Below are positions 1-8,293 of a stretch of 64,000 bases of DNA, piece after piece (the stretch's first letter is position 1; each line of letters starts with the position of its first letter). Made by a program: the position numbers and the translations under genes. This DNA comes from UBA8886 sp002731655 (lineage in GTDB: Archaea; Thermoplasmatota; Poseidoniia; MGIII; CG-Epi1). The stretch lies in the NCBI GenBank assembly GCA_030754655.1, contig JASLZX010000002.1, positions 1 through 64,000 on the forward strand, in the 5' to 3' direction. The notes below the pieces were generated by a model. That model was not told the DNA's origin. It did no database searches and saw only the letters and a program-made list of their open reading frames with translations.

Positions 1-1179
1 TCGTTCCACTCGCGGCAACTCGGCGCGCGCGAGGACCTCGTGCTGCTGCACACCGGCCTGCTGGCACTGACCGTCGGCGGCTGCGGGTCGCTGTGGGGCG
101 CCGCGGCCGACCGCTGGGGACAGCGGCGCCGGATGATGCTGGGGGCGCTGGGCGGTGCTGCGGCGTTGGCACTGCTCTTCCCGTGGCTCTCTCTGGAAGC
201 GTTCATGGCGGCGTCGATGCTGCAAGTGGCGCTGCTCTCGTCGGCGCGGCTGGCGTTCGCCGCCGTGACCGAGTGGTATCCCGACCGCAAGGGCGAGGCC
301 ATCGGACTGCTCTACGCCGTCGCGAGTCTGGTCTCGGCGCTGGTCGCGCTCGCTGCCGGGCAGGTCTACGACCGGCTGCTCGACGCGCGCGACGCGTCCG
401 ACGCGATGCTGGGGCTGGCAGTGCTGATGGTGCCGCTGCTGGTGCTGGCGGCGTGGCTGGTGCTGTGCCTGCGCGGTGACGAGTTCGCACGGCCGGCGTG
501 GGCGTTACGGGGCGCAGCGCCCGCCGCGACGGGCGCTGCGCCGTCGGGAATCGCTGCGCGGCTGGCGGGGCTGCGCGCCCTCTTCGCCTTCGAGAGCCAC
601 TGGCCGCCACTCATCCTGCTCGGCGTGCTGCTGGTAGCAATGCCGCGCGGTGCGGTCGTACTGACGACGCTGCGCTACTTCGAGGTGCGCGGCGCTGCTG
701 TCGACTTCTCGGCGCTGCTCGAGGCGTGGGCGGTGCTGATGGTACTGATACTCTACGCGGTCATCGGCAAGGTGTGCGACCGCATGGGCGCCGAGAGGGT
801 GCTGCTCTGGTCGGCGCTCGCTTACGGCGGCTTCTGGTCGCTCTTCGCGCTGGGACTGCCGCTGACGGTCGCGATTGTCATATTCGTGATTCCCATCTAC
901 CCGATGCTGCTCGTCTCCGATGACGCGCTGATGGCGCGCTTCACCACTGCGCGCGAGCGCAACCGCGGCCTCGGGATGGCGGGCGCGACCGCGCTGGTCG
1001 GACAGGCGCTCGGGATCGCGCTCGGCTACTTGCTGATGGGCTATTTCCTTGATAGCGGCATGGCTAACCTCGACGCCTACCACTGGACCTACCGCGCCAA
1101 CATCCTGCTCTGGATAGCAGCCATCGGATGCACCTGGTGGCTCTCGCAGCGCTTGCGTGGCGAGCCGGGGCCGGCGTGA
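1..1179 (+). CDS. MFS transporter, 5' end outside window (partial)
   Basis: Reading frame 1 is open from the first base, so the gene begins upstream; the first in-window start-like codon (GTG at 40) is internal. The visible 392 residues are strongly hydrophobic, with about ten membrane segments. The loop GAAADRWGQRRR near residue 30 matches MFS motif A (G-x3-D-R-x-G-x-R-R), which normally lies between TM2 and TM3, so roughly the first one to two helices are missing. Substrate cannot be read from the sequence. The stop is TGA at 1177-1179. The next gene, nadC, starts 53 bases later on the same strand. Family assignment is firm; specific function is unknown. Confidence 0.85.
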   Translation, partial: SFHSRQLGAREDLVLLHTGLLALTVGGCGSLWGAAADRWGQRRRMMLGALGGAAALALLFPWLSLEAFMAASMLQVALLSSARLAFAAVTEWYPDRKGEAIGLLYAVASLVSALVALAAGQVYDRLLDARDASDAMLGLAVLMVPLLVLAAWLVLCLRGDEFARPAWALRGAAPAATGAAPSGIAARLAGLRALFAFESHWPPLILLGVLLVAMPRGAVVLTTLRYFEVRGAAVDFSALLEAWAVLMVLILYAVIGKVCDRMGAERVLLWSALAYGGFWSLFALGLPLTVAIVIFVIPIYPMLLVSDDALMARFTTARERNRGLGMAGATALVGQALGIALGYLLMGYFLDSGMANLDAYHWTYRANILLWIAAIGCTWWLSQRLRGEPGPA

Positions 1180-1231
1180 GCCGCCGCTCAACGGCTGAAG
1201 CCTTCATAACCAGCAGCAGCCTCGCGCGGTA

Positions 1232-2044
1232 ATGGAACTGGCAGCGGCGCTGGAGCAGTGGCTGGCCGAGGACCTCGGCGCCGGCGACGCGACTTCGCTG
1301 GCGGTCATCGACGAGTGCGACTGCACCGCGACCATCCGCGGTGGCCCCGGCACGCTCTCCGGCGGGCGCGTTGCGGAGCTGCTCTTCGCGCAGAGCGGCG
1401 TGCGCTGCGAACTGGCGTTCGCCGACGGCGACGCGCTCCCGGCTGACGCCGGGGTGGCGCGGCTGGCGGGGGCGGCGCGCGAAATCCTGGCGCGCGAGCG
1501 GCTGGCGCTGAACCTGCTGGCGCACCTCTCGGGCATCGCAACGCTCACAGCCGCGGTCGTCGCACGGGCGCGCGCCGTGAATCCCGCCGTGGAAGTGCTG
1601 GCGACGCGCAAGACCATCCCCGGGCTGCGCGAGCTCGAGAAACAGGCGGTCGTCGACGGCGGCGGCGGGACGCACCGGATGCGGCTCGACGATGCTTTGC
1701 TGGTCAAGGACAACCACTTGCGGCTCTGCGCCAGCATTACGGAGGCGGTGCGTCGCGCACGCGCGGCGTCGCCAGGGCTGGAACTGGTCGTTGAGGCCGA
1801 CACGCTGGAGCAGGCGCTAGAGGCGGCGAAAGCGGGCGCCGACCGGGTTCTGCTCGACAACTTTTCCTTCGGGGAGGCGGCCGCAGCTGCGGCGCAGTTG
1901 CGGCCGCTCGGGGTCGCGATTGAGATCTCTGGCGGCCTCAATTTGCAGAACGTCGCCGAGTATGCCCCGCACGGCGACTGCCTCTCGCTGGGGGTGCTGA
2001 CGCTCGGCGCCTCGCCGGTCGACTTCGGGTTGCATGTCGATTGA
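1232..2044 (+). CDS. nadC: Nicotinate-nucleotide pyrophosphorylase (quinolinate phosphoribosyltransferase)
   Basis: This cytosolic enzyme converts quinolinate and PRPP into nicotinate mononucleotide, CO2 and pyrophosphate in de novo NAD synthesis. At 270 residues it has normal length. Family motifs are visible: LAEDLGAGDATS at 11-22, TRKT at 125-128, HR at 148-149, LLVKDNH at 156-162, then VEADTLEQA and the barrel-end LLDNF and IEISGG segments. The start is ATG at 1232. Its last 11 bases overlap the start of tsr3, suggesting cotranscription. NadX, an upstream step of the same pathway, is encoded at 55937-56737; NadA is not in the window. Confidence 0.96.
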   Translation: MELAAALEQWLAEDLGAGDATSLAVIDECDCTATIRGGPGTLSGGRVAELLFAQSGVRCELAFADGDALPADAGVARLAGAAREILARERLALNLLAHLSGIATLTAAVVARARAVNPAVEVLATRKTIPGLRELEKQAVVDGGGGTHRMRLDDALLVKDNHLRLCASITEAVRRARAASPGLELVVEADTLEQALEAAKAGADRVLLDNFSFGEAAAAAAQLRPLGVAIEISGGLNLQNVAEYAPHGDCLSLGVLTLGASPVDFGLHVD

Positions 2045-2492
2045 ACTGCGCGTGCTCGAGCTGGGTCAGGACGACCCGCGCAAATGCACCGCGCGGCGGC
2101 TGGCACGGATGGAGCTGGCGCGCAGCTACCCGGCGCCGGCGCGGCTGCCGCCGATGGGCATTGCGCTGGACCCGTTCGCCGACCGCGAGCTGTCGCTGGC
2201 CGACCGCGAGCTGGGGCAGGTCGGCGGCCTAGTCGGGGTGGACTGCTCCTGGAACCGCGCGACGGAGACTTTCGCGCGGCTGCGGCTGCACGGCCTCGAG
2301 CCGCGTCGGCTGCCGCCGCTGGTGCCGGTAAACCCGGTCAACGCCGGCAAGCCGGGCAAGCTGACGACCGCCGAGGCGCTGGCAGGCGCGCTGGCCATCC
2401 TCGGCGAGCGTGTGCACGCGGCGCAGCTGATGGGGGCGTTCAAGTGGGGACCTGCCTTCATGGCGCTCAATTTTCCCGAAGAAGCCCTTTAA
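2034..2492 (+). CDS. tsr3: Tsr3-type rRNA aminocarboxypropyltransferase
   Basis: This belongs to the Tsr3 family (old DUF367), which transfers the 3-amino-3-carboxypropyl group of S-adenosylmethionine to a pseudouridine derivative in small-subunit rRNA. In 152 residues the family signatures appear in order: DDPRKCTARRL at 13-23, LDPFADRELSLADREL at 45-60, DCSWN at 70-74, NPVNAGKP at 100-107, and the C-terminal FKWG..F..LN. The start ATG at 2034 lies inside the end of nadC in another frame, indicating translational coupling. The C-terminus is short compared with many homologues, but the core is complete. Confidence 0.9.
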   Translation: MSIELRVLELGQDDPRKCTARRLARMELARSYPAPARLPPMGIALDPFADRELSLADRELGQVGGLVGVDCSWNRATETFARLRLHGLEPRRLPPLVPVNPVNAGKPGKLTTAEALAGALAILGERVHAAQLMGAFKWGPAFMALNFPEEAL

Positions 2493-2548
2493 ACTTCGCG
2501 CCGCTGGAGCGGGGCGTGGGAAAACAACTCGAGCCCCTGCCTGACAAG

Positions 2549-2806
2549 ATGCACACTTTCACCGGCGAGAGCCACCGAATCTTCATCGACGGGCGTGGTT
2601 TCGACTTCCAAGTGCTGGAAGTGCAGCCCGACGGGACGATGAAGCTCGATCTGCAGAACCCCGACCCCGAGCTGACGCGGCTGCTGGGCGAAGGTGAGCC
2701 GCGCATTATCTACGTCGTCAGTCGCAAGGGCGAGCGGGACTTGGTGTTGCAGGGGTGCCAGCTGGTTTCGCGCTCGATTTCATGCCACCTCAAGTACCGC
2801 CGCTGA
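2549..2806 (+). CDS. Conserved-looking small protein of unknown function
   Basis: An 85-residue protein starting MHTFTGESHRIFIDG and ending HLKYRR. I do not recognise it. It has mixed charge, no membrane segment and no cysteine pair, and the alternating hydrophobic pattern (FDFQVLEVQ, MKLDLQ, RIIYVVS) predicts a small beta-rich domain. The start ATG 2549 was chosen; GTG at 2516 is an in-frame alternative adding 11 residues. It sits between tsr3 and the geranylgeranyl reductase on the same strand, in a run of closely spaced genes, which supports it being translated. Confidence 0.6.
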   Translation: MHTFTGESHRIFIDGRGFDFQVLEVQPDGTMKLDLQNPDPELTRLLGEGEPRIIYVVSRKGERDLVLQGCQLVSRSISCHLKYRR

Positions 2807-2835
2807 TTTTATCAGGGGGCGCAAGTCGGCCAACC

Positions 2836-4002
2836 GTGGAGATTGCCGACGTAGCAGTCATTGGCGGCGGGCCGGCCGGCTCCTCAGCGGCACGCGAAGC
2901 GGCCGAGCGCGGCCTCGATACGTTGCTCTTTGACCACGCCCACCCACGGCGCAAGGCGTGCGGTGGCGGGCTGCCGGTCAAGGGCATCGAGTGGATGGAC
3001 GCCCCCGACGAAGCTATCGAGTGCCACATGAGTTCCATCAGCTTCACTCATGGCAGCACCAAGCTGAAGGTGCCGGTTGCGAAGGGGAAGATGGTGCGGC
3101 GCGATGCCTGGGACCACTACCTGTTCAAGCGCGCCGCCGAGGCGGGCGCGACGCACGTCAACGAGTGCGTGAAGCAGCTCGAGCGCGACGGCGATACGTG
3201 GTTCATCAACGGCACGCACCGTGCGCGCTACGTCATCGGCGCCGATGGAGTCAACGGCTTCACGCGACGCCACTTCGTCGGGGCGATTCCGCGCGAGCAC
3301 CTCTTTGCCGCCTCCGGCTACTACCTCGGGCTGAAGCCGGTCGAGAACGAGGTCGAATTCATCCTCGGCGCGCTTCCGGGCGAGGGGTACCTGTGGGTTT
3401 TCCCGAAGGCTGACCACTACAATATCGGCTACTGCTACAACGCCGGGACGCCCGGTATGAAGCAGGCGCTCGAGAAGCTGCTGCACGACCGCTGGCCGGG
3501 TGAGTTCACCGCCCCCGGCAGGTACCGGCTCGAGTCGGGCGAGGAGGTGGAGTGCATCCGTTTCGGCTCGGCAATTCCTTCCTACAACGACCCGGCGCTG
3601 TTTGACGAGCCGGTCTCGGGCGACGGCTGGGTGCTGGTCGGCGACGCCGCCGGGCATGTCAACCCCATCCACGGTGAAGGGCTGAACCACGCCGCGCTCG
3701 GCGGACGGCTCGCGGCGCGCGCGGTTGCCGAAGGCGACCCGACCCGCTTTGAAGAGTACTGGCGCGAGCACTACGCGAAGGAGATGTACCGCGCCGCCTC
3801 GAGCAAGCATCGCATCTATCGCCCCTTCTTCATGCGCCTCGGCTTCGCGCTCGGCGGGACGCCGGCGGTTTTCGGGCTGCTGGCGACGATGACGCGTGGT
3901 GAATACGAGGGAAAAGCAATGCGCGATTTCTGGCTGAGACTGCCGCTGGCGGCGGTGCAGGCGCTGTTCAGGATGCGCCACCGTGAACTGGCGTCGGCTT
4001 AG
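2836..4002 (+). CDS. Geranylgeranyl reductase family FAD-dependent oxidoreductase
   Basis: Members of this flavoprotein family saturate the geranylgeranyl chains of archaeal ether lipids (or related isoprenoids). The N-terminal FAD motif is AVIGGGPAGSSAAREA, near residues 7-22. RKACGGGLP follows, and a second FAD motif, WVLVGDAAGHVNPIHGEG, occurs near residue 270. From GTG 2836 the protein has 388 residues, a usual length. The frame is open further upstream (ATG 2782), but that would overlap the preceding gene and add residues before the dinucleotide-binding strand. It is probably part of lipid biosynthesis with GGGP synthase (12799) and perhaps UbiA (53869). Whether it acts on phospholipids or quinones is not shown. 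Confidence 0.9.
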   Translation: MEIADVAVIGGGPAGSSAAREAAERGLDTLLFDHAHPRRKACGGGLPVKGIEWMDAPDEAIECHMSSISFTHGSTKLKVPVAKGKMVRRDAWDHYLFKRAAEAGATHVNECVKQLERDGDTWFINGTHRARYVIGADGVNGFTRRHFVGAIPREHLFAASGYYLGLKPVENEVEFILGALPGEGYLWVFPKADHYNIGYCYNAGTPGMKQALEKLLHDRWPGEFTAPGRYRLESGEEVECIRFGSAIPSYNDPALFDEPVSGDGWVLVGDAAGHVNPIHGEGLNHAALGGRLAARAVAEGDPTRFEEYWREHYAKEMYRAASSKHRIYRPFFMRLGFALGGTPAVFGLLATMTRGEYEGKAMRDFWLRLPLAAVQALFRMRHRELASA

Positions 4003-4008
4003 ATTAGT

Positions 4009-4017
4009 TTTATAAAA
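4009..4017 (+). promoter_or_regulatory. TATA box upstream of rpl44e operon
   Basis: The AT-rich element TTTATAAAA stands out from GC-rich surroundings 26-34 bases before the rpl44e start codon at 4043. This is the spacing expected for an archaeal TATA box giving a leaderless or nearly leaderless mRNA. Confidence 0.7.
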
Positions 4018-4042
4018 GCGGCTGGCTCGCCCGGTCCCTGAT

Positions 4043-4321
4043 ATGAAGCTCCCTCGTCGAATAAGCACTTACTGCCCCGCGTGCAAGGCGCACAACCAGC
4101 ACGAGGTGGAGCAGGTCAAGAAGAAGCGCGCTTCCGAGCGTGCGCGCGGACAGCGGCTTTTCCGCCGCGTTACCGCCGGCTACGGTGGTTTCCCGCGTCC
4201 CAAGCCCGAAGGGCGGGAGAAACCGACCAAACGCATCTACCTGCGCTACCGCTGTTCCAGCTGCAACAAGGCGTGGCACAGGCCAAATATACGCGCAAAG
4301 AAATTCGAGTTGATGGAGTAA
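4043..4321 (+). CDS. rpl44e: Large-subunit ribosomal protein L44e (eL42)
   Basis: A 92-residue zinc-binding protein of the archaeal/eukaryotic 50S subunit near the E site. The sequence has the hallmark TYCPACKAH (C11, C14), the basic segment with GYGGFPRPKPEGREKPTKR around 46-64, and LRYRCSSCNK (C71, C74), giving one zinc ribbon. It has full length and a clear ATG. It is the first gene of a five-gene operon (rpl44e, rps27e, aIF2a, nop10, PAC2-type chaperone) whose order is classic for Archaea. A TATA box lies just upstream. Confidence 0.97.
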   Translation: MKLPRRISTYCPACKAHNQHEVEQVKKKRASERARGQRLFRRVTAGYGGFPRPKPEGREKPTKRIYLRYRCSSCNKAWHRPNIRAKKFELME

Positions 4322-4323
4322 AC

Positions 4324-4494
4324 ATGGTTAACAGCAAATTCCTGAAAGTGAACTGCCCCAGTTGCGAGAACGAGTCGGTACTCTTTAGCAACAGCGCCAC
4401 GACCGTGAACTGCGAACTCTGCGGCTCAACCCTCGCCACATCCGCTGGCGGCCGCGCCAGGGTCATCGCGAAGGTGGTGGAGGAGCTGGAGTGA
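4324..4494 (+). CDS. rps27e: Small-subunit ribosomal protein S27e (eS27)
   Basis: A 56-residue zinc-ribbon protein of the archaeal 30S subunit. The four ligands are C11, C14, C30 and C33 (VNCPSCENE and VNCELCGS), and the beginning MVNSKFLKV is typical of the family. The ATG at 4324 follows the rpl44e stop by two bases. The stop TGA overlaps the GTG start of the aIF2-alpha gene (GTGA), so translation is probably coupled. Confidence 0.96.
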   Translation: MVNSKFLKVNCPSCENESVLFSNSATTVNCELCGSTLATSAGGRARVIAKVVEELE

Positions 4495-5264
4495 GTCCGG
4501 CAGAACTTCCAGAAGAAGGTGAATTCGTAATCGGCCGGGTTTCCGAGGTAAGGCACCAAGGCGCCAACGTCGACCTGCTCGAATATCCGGGCCAGAAAGG
4601 TTTCATCCACATTTCAGAAGTCGCTTCGGGCTGGGTCAAGTACATCCGCGATTTCATCCGTGAAGGGCAGATGGTGGTCGCCAAGGTCACCCGCGTCAAG
4701 CGCAAGCGCCACATCGTCGATATGTCGGTGCGGCAGGTCTCGGGCCACCGCAAGCAGGCGCGCATCCGTGAGTGGAAAAACGAGCAGCGTGCGACCAAGT
4801 TGATTGAGCTGGTAGCGGGCGAGGCCAAGCTCGAGCCGGCGGCGCTGCTGGAGGAAGTTTCGTCCTCCTTCCGCGAGAATTACGAAACGCTCTACGGGGC
4901 CTTTGAGGCGGCCGTGATGGAGCAGGATGACTTCACGAAGGCATACAAGGGCAAGTGGGTCAAGCCATTCCTGGCGATCGCGGAGGCGAACATCACGCCC
5001 CCCTTCGTCACCATCGAGGGGCGCCTGACGCTCTCCAGCTGGGCGCCTGACGGGGTCGAGCACCTGAAACGGGCACTGACCGCACCCGCGGCGCAGGAAG
5101 AGGAGACGACGCTCGAAATCAGCAGCGACGGCGCGCCCGACTACCGCATCCGCGTCCGCGCGCCCGACTTCAAGCAGGCGGAGCGCGAACTGAAGGCAGC
5201 CACCGACGCAGTGCTCAAGGGCTTCAAGCCGAGCGGCGGCGAAGCGAGTTTTGAGAGGCTCTGA
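4491..5264 (+). CDS. Translation initiation factor aIF2 subunit alpha
   Basis: The alpha subunit of the heterotrimer that delivers initiator tRNA to the ribosome. It has 257 residues. Residues about 10-85 form an S1/OB domain (EFVIGRVSEVRHQGANVDL, then GFIHISEVASGWVKYI, then VAKVTRVKRKRHIVDMSVR). A helical middle domain and a C-terminal alpha-beta domain follow (LKRALT onward), as in other archaeal and eukaryotic eIF2-alpha proteins. The start is GTG at 4491, overlapping the rps27e stop. The 3' end overlaps nop10 by one base. The order S27e, aIF2-alpha, Nop10 is diagnostic of Archaea. Confidence 0.95.
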   Translation: MSPAELPEEGEFVIGRVSEVRHQGANVDLLEYPGQKGFIHISEVASGWVKYIRDFIREGQMVVAKVTRVKRKRHIVDMSVRQVSGHRKQARIREWKNEQRATKLIELVAGEAKLEPAALLEEVSSSFRENYETLYGAFEAAVMEQDDFTKAYKGKWVKPFLAIAEANITPPFVTIEGRLTLSSWAPDGVEHLKRALTAPAAQEEETTLEISSDGAPDYRIRVRAPDFKQAERELKAATDAVLKGFKPSGGEASFERL

Positions 5265-5419
5265 TGCGCACGCTGATGTTCCGCTGCGGCGAATGCGCGC
5301 GCTACACGCTCGGGAAGGAATGCCCGAAGTGTGGCTCCGCGACGCAGAGCCCGCTACCGCCGCGCTACTCGCCCGAGGACCGTTACGGTAAATATCGCAG
5401 GATGCTGGCGCAGAAATGA
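5264..5419 (+). CDS. nop10: H/ACA ribonucleoprotein protein Nop10
   Basis: A 51-residue protein that supports Cbf5 in RNA-guided pseudouridylation of rRNA. The start ATG 5264 overlaps the aIF2-alpha stop (TGATG). The zinc ribbon is visible at C8, C11, C20 and C23 (FRCGECARYTLGKECPKCG), followed by the family tail PRYSPEDRYGKYRRM. The position between aIF2-alpha and the PAC2-family gene is conserved in Archaea. Confidence 0.95.
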   Translation: MRTLMFRCGECARYTLGKECPKCGSATQSPLPPRYSPEDRYGKYRRMLAQK

Positions 5420-6174
5420 GTTTCACCGAGATAGTCGTCAGCGAAGAAGTGCAGCTCGAGAACGCTATCCTGCTGGAAGGGCTCCCCGGCGTGGGCAACG
5501 TCGGCAAGCTGGCGACAGCGCACCTGATAGAGGAGCTGGGTGCCACGAAATGCACTGAGATTTACTCGTCACACTTTCCGCCGCAGGTGCTCATCGAGGA
5601 GAGCGGCGAGGTGCGACTGGTCAACAACGAACTATTCTACTGGCGCGGCAAGGATGGCGCGCGCGACCTGCTGTTCCTGGTCGGCGAATATCAGGGCATG
5701 GAGGCGTCGGGGCAATACGAACTGACGCTGAAGCTGCTCGAACTGGCGAAGGAGATGGGGGTCACGACCATCTACACTCTCGGAGGCTACGGACAGGGCA
5801 AGCTGGTCCCCGAGCCGCGCGTCCTCGGCGCCGCGACCGGCCCCGAGATGGTCAAGCGGCTCCGCAAGGCGGGCGTCGAGTTCATTGAGGGCGAGCCGGG
5901 CGCCGGCATCGTCGGCGCCTCCGGCCTGCTGCTCGGCCTCGGCCTGCTGCGCGGCATCGAAGGCGGCTGCCTGATGGGCGAGACCAGCGGCTACATGGTC
6001 GACCCGAAATCGGCGCAGGCGCTGCTCGTCACGCTACAGAAGCTGCTTGGCATCAAGATTGACCTGACCGAACTCGAGAAGCGCGCCGAGCAGGTCGATG
6101 AAATCACGACCCAGCTGCGCGAGATGGAGTCTGAGTCGCCCGACGAGAAGCAGGACTTCAACTATATCGGGTAA
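5416..6174 (+). CDS. PAC2-family proteasome assembly chaperone homologue
   Basis: A 252-residue protein of the archaeal PAC2/COG2047 family, related to proteasome assembly chaperones. Typical features are the N-terminal AILLEGLPGVGNVGKLA (18-34), YSSHFPPQV, the YTLGGYG segment, GIVGASGLLLGLG and LMGETSGYMVDP. The C-terminus is a charged helix that may bind the proteasome ring. ATG 5416 overlaps the nop10 stop (ATGA). The last 17 bases overlap, antisense, the unusual AT-rich frame at 6158-6262. The chaperone role is inferred from the family. Confidence 0.88.
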   Translation: MSFTEIVVSEEVQLENAILLEGLPGVGNVGKLATAHLIEELGATKCTEIYSSHFPPQVLIEESGEVRLVNNELFYWRGKDGARDLLFLVGEYQGMEASGQYELTLKLLELAKEMGVTTIYTLGGYGQGKLVPEPRVLGAATGPEMVKRLRKAGVEFIEGEPGAGIVGASGLLLGLGLLRGIEGGCLMGETSGYMVDPKSAQALLVTLQKLLGIKIDLTELEKRAEQVDEITTQLREMESESPDEKQDFNYIG

Positions 6175-6262
6175 TAGGTTCACTCAAATACTCAACGATC
6201 TTCTCAAGGTCTTTGATTCTATCCTCTAAATATTCTATTTCTTTATCTCTATTGCTCGAGGC
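6158..6262 (-). other. AT-rich patch encoding an in-frame coiled coil, no start codon
   Basis: Just beyond the stop of the 665-residue membrane protein, a shifted minus-strand frame reads a 30-residue amphipathic helix (DKEIEYLEDRIKDLEK, then IVEYLSEPI) before TGA at 6160-6158. Hydrophobic residues fall at a and d heptad positions (I, L, I, L, I, L). Codons such as AGA, ATA and TTA and the low GC of 6180-6255 are unlike the neighbourhood. No ATG, GTG or TTG initiates it sensibly. It may be a former C-terminus separated by a frameshift, a recoding product, or the remnant of another gene. Confidence 0.4.
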
Positions 6263-6263
6263 G

Positions 6264-8261
6264 CTAGGCTGACGCGCGGTGCTCGGCGTTGAAGAGCAGC
6301 AGCCCGTCCGAGGCATCGACGGCGGCGCCGTGACGCGTGCTGCCGTCGACCTGCTCGATGTAGTAGCCGTAGCCGCCGTTGGCGTCGACGCTGCTGCCGT
6401 AATCGTCGGGGTCAAAATCGCCGCTGGCGAGGTCCCCGAGCAGCTTCACCATGGTCAAGGTGTCGATGTTCAGGAACGCCAGCGGGTCGAACAGGTTCTC
6501 GCGCGAGGCGAGGTTCTGCCCCATGCTCAGGTTGACCTGCGCGTGGTTGATAACACCGGCGTTGCCAGCCCAGCCGGCGATAATCGTGCGTGACATCAGC
6601 AGCTCCTCGGCCGAGGAAACGGTGAGCGGCCGGTCCAGCTCGGCCGGGTTGACCAGTGGGTTATCCACATCGACTTCGCGGCCGCTGGCATTGGTGCGGT
6701 TGACCAGCAGCTCCCAGCCGGTGACCTTGCCTGAGAGTTTTTCCTTGTCGTAGTGCGCCAGCGTCAGGTTCCATTCGTCGCGCACTCCATCGTAGTTTGC
6801 GCGGGTCACGAACGCCTGCGGGTAGTCGGTGAGGTAGTCGTCGAGGTCCGACGGCGGCAGCTCCTGCCGCGCGTCGTTAATGGCGTCCTGTAGCGCGAAG
6901 CCGGAGTCGAGGCTGCTGGTGGAGTTCCCGAAGGCGGGCGCATAGTAGTCCCACGCCTCCAGCTCGGCGTCAATGTGCGGGCCGCTCGTACTGGTGCCAT
7001 CCGCCTGCGGCACGTCGCTGTAGCCGGCGGTGAGGCCATTGATGGTGCCGCTGTAGCGGCCCGAGAACGAGTAGAGCTCGCCTGTTGAACTGGCGGCGTC
7101 AGAGGTTACGGTGATATCGAACTTGAGCGGGTAGGCACTGCGCTCGGAAACCCACAGGTCGTAGCGTAGCGTGTGACCGTAGTGGTAGTTGAATGGCAGG
7201 TCGGCCGAGCTGCTGCTGCTGACGCGCAGTTTGATGGTGGCGCTGCCGTCAACCTTGCCTCCGTCGAGTGCCTCCCAGCTGAAGGCCAGCCCGTTGCTTA
7301 CGAAGCTGCCGCTGTCACCTTCGCGCAGCTGTTTCCCGACGTAGAGCTGCGCGTGCGGCATCATTCCCTTTTCGTCAGCGCGCGGAACCCAGCTGGTCAG
7401 CTTCTCCAGCGACCATTTCTCGCCGACCGCGAACTCTTCGTAATATGCGTAATTTTCAACCCGTTCCTTGATGATTTCGAGGCTGTCCTCACGCACAAAC
7501 TGCTCGTGGGTGGTATTGACCCGTCCGTGCTCGATGTCGGTGGGTGTCGTCCCCTCCTCGGCAACGCTGCCGCTGACTGGGTCCCAGTCCTGCTCGATGT
7601 AGCGCCTGAAAACGGGATGCTTCTGCCCATAGCCATCCTCGACCAGCGATAGCAGCTCCTCAGTCCCCGCCTCGAGCGTCCCGCCCCATTCAACGTGAAT
7701 ATCGTTAACTTCGACGTCTTCGCCTAGGAACGGCAGCGGGATGCCGACCGGGCTCGTGAGGTCGACCCCCCCCGTCACGGTATAGGTCGCCGTGTCGCCG
7801 TACCGCTCGCTGGGTACCGTCACCTCGACCGCGCCGCCCAGCATCACGACCGCGACGGCAGTCAGCAGCAGGATGGCAACCGCGCTAATGGCGCCGACAA
7901 TGCGCATGTTGAGGTTTTCGGCGCGCTGGAGCAGTGGCGGGAAAGCGGCGGGCGCCGCGACCGGCTCGTCCCGCTCAGATTGCAACGCATTGCTGGAGAG
8001 GTCCAGCTCCTCCTCCCCGTCGATTGCGTCAGTGTCGCTGCCACCCAGGTCCAGCTCCTCGCTAGTCTCTTCGGGCTCGGCTTCCGCCTCCTCCGGGGCT
8101 GCGTCCTCCGCATCTTCGTCGGGCGCGTCGGCATCCTCCCCTGATTCAGCTATCGGCTCGGTGGCTTCTGTCTCTTCGGCCGCTTCAGTGACTATTTCAG
8201 CGTCCTCGGGCTCGCCGTCATCATCCTTGCCGGGCTTGCCCGCGCTCCAGAGTGAAGCCAC
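6264..8261 (-). CDS. Membrane-anchored protein with acidic N-terminus and large external domain
   Basis: I do not recognise this 665-residue protein. Residues 1-105 are very rich in Glu and Asp and low in complexity. One membrane helix spans about 119-144 (MRIVGAISAVAILLLTAVAVV). The remaining 520 residues look extracellular: N-glycosylation sequons (NTT, NRT, NLT, NLS), Ser/Thr-rich segments and many Tyr/Trp in beta-like stretches, with almost no Cys. The acidic part is probably cytoplasmic. It is followed by an AT-rich coiled-coil frame (6158-6262) and lies downstream of two small membrane proteins on the same strand. A structural or envelope role is only a guess. Confidence 0.75.
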   Translation of the reverse strand: MASLWSAGKPGKDDDGEPEDAEIVTEAAEETEATEPIAESGEDADAPDEDAEDAAPEEAEAEPEETSEELDLGGSDTDAIDGEEELDLSSNALQSERDEPVAAPAAFPPLLQRAENLNMRIVGAISAVAILLLTAVAVVMLGGAVEVTVPSERYGDTATYTVTGGVDLTSPVGIPLPFLGEDVEVNDIHVEWGGTLEAGTEELLSLVEDGYGQKHPVFRRYIEQDWDPVSGSVAEEGTTPTDIEHGRVNTTHEQFVREDSLEIIKERVENYAYYEEFAVGEKWSLEKLTSWVPRADEKGMMPHAQLYVGKQLREGDSGSFVSNGLAFSWEALDGGKVDGSATIKLRVSSSSSADLPFNYHYGHTLRYDLWVSERSAYPLKFDITVTSDAASSTGELYSFSGRYSGTINGLTAGYSDVPQADGTSTSGPHIDAELEAWDYYAPAFGNSTSSLDSGFALQDAINDARQELPPSDLDDYLTDYPQAFVTRANYDGVRDEWNLTLAHYDKEKLSGKVTGWELLVNRTNASGREVDVDNPLVNPAELDRPLTVSSAEELLMSRTIIAGWAGNAGVINHAQVNLSMGQNLASRENLFDPLAFLNIDTLTMVKLLGDLASGDFDPDDYGSSVDANGGYGYYIEQVDGSTRHGAAVDASDGLLLFNAEHRASA

Positions 8262-8293
8262 GGCGGCACGGCGAACTGCCGTACTTTAAGGTT

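Noticed and set aside
203..614. Minus-strand Arg/Ala-rich frames opposite the MFS gene
   Set aside because: Low-complexity shadow translations of a GC-rich gene; no start signal.
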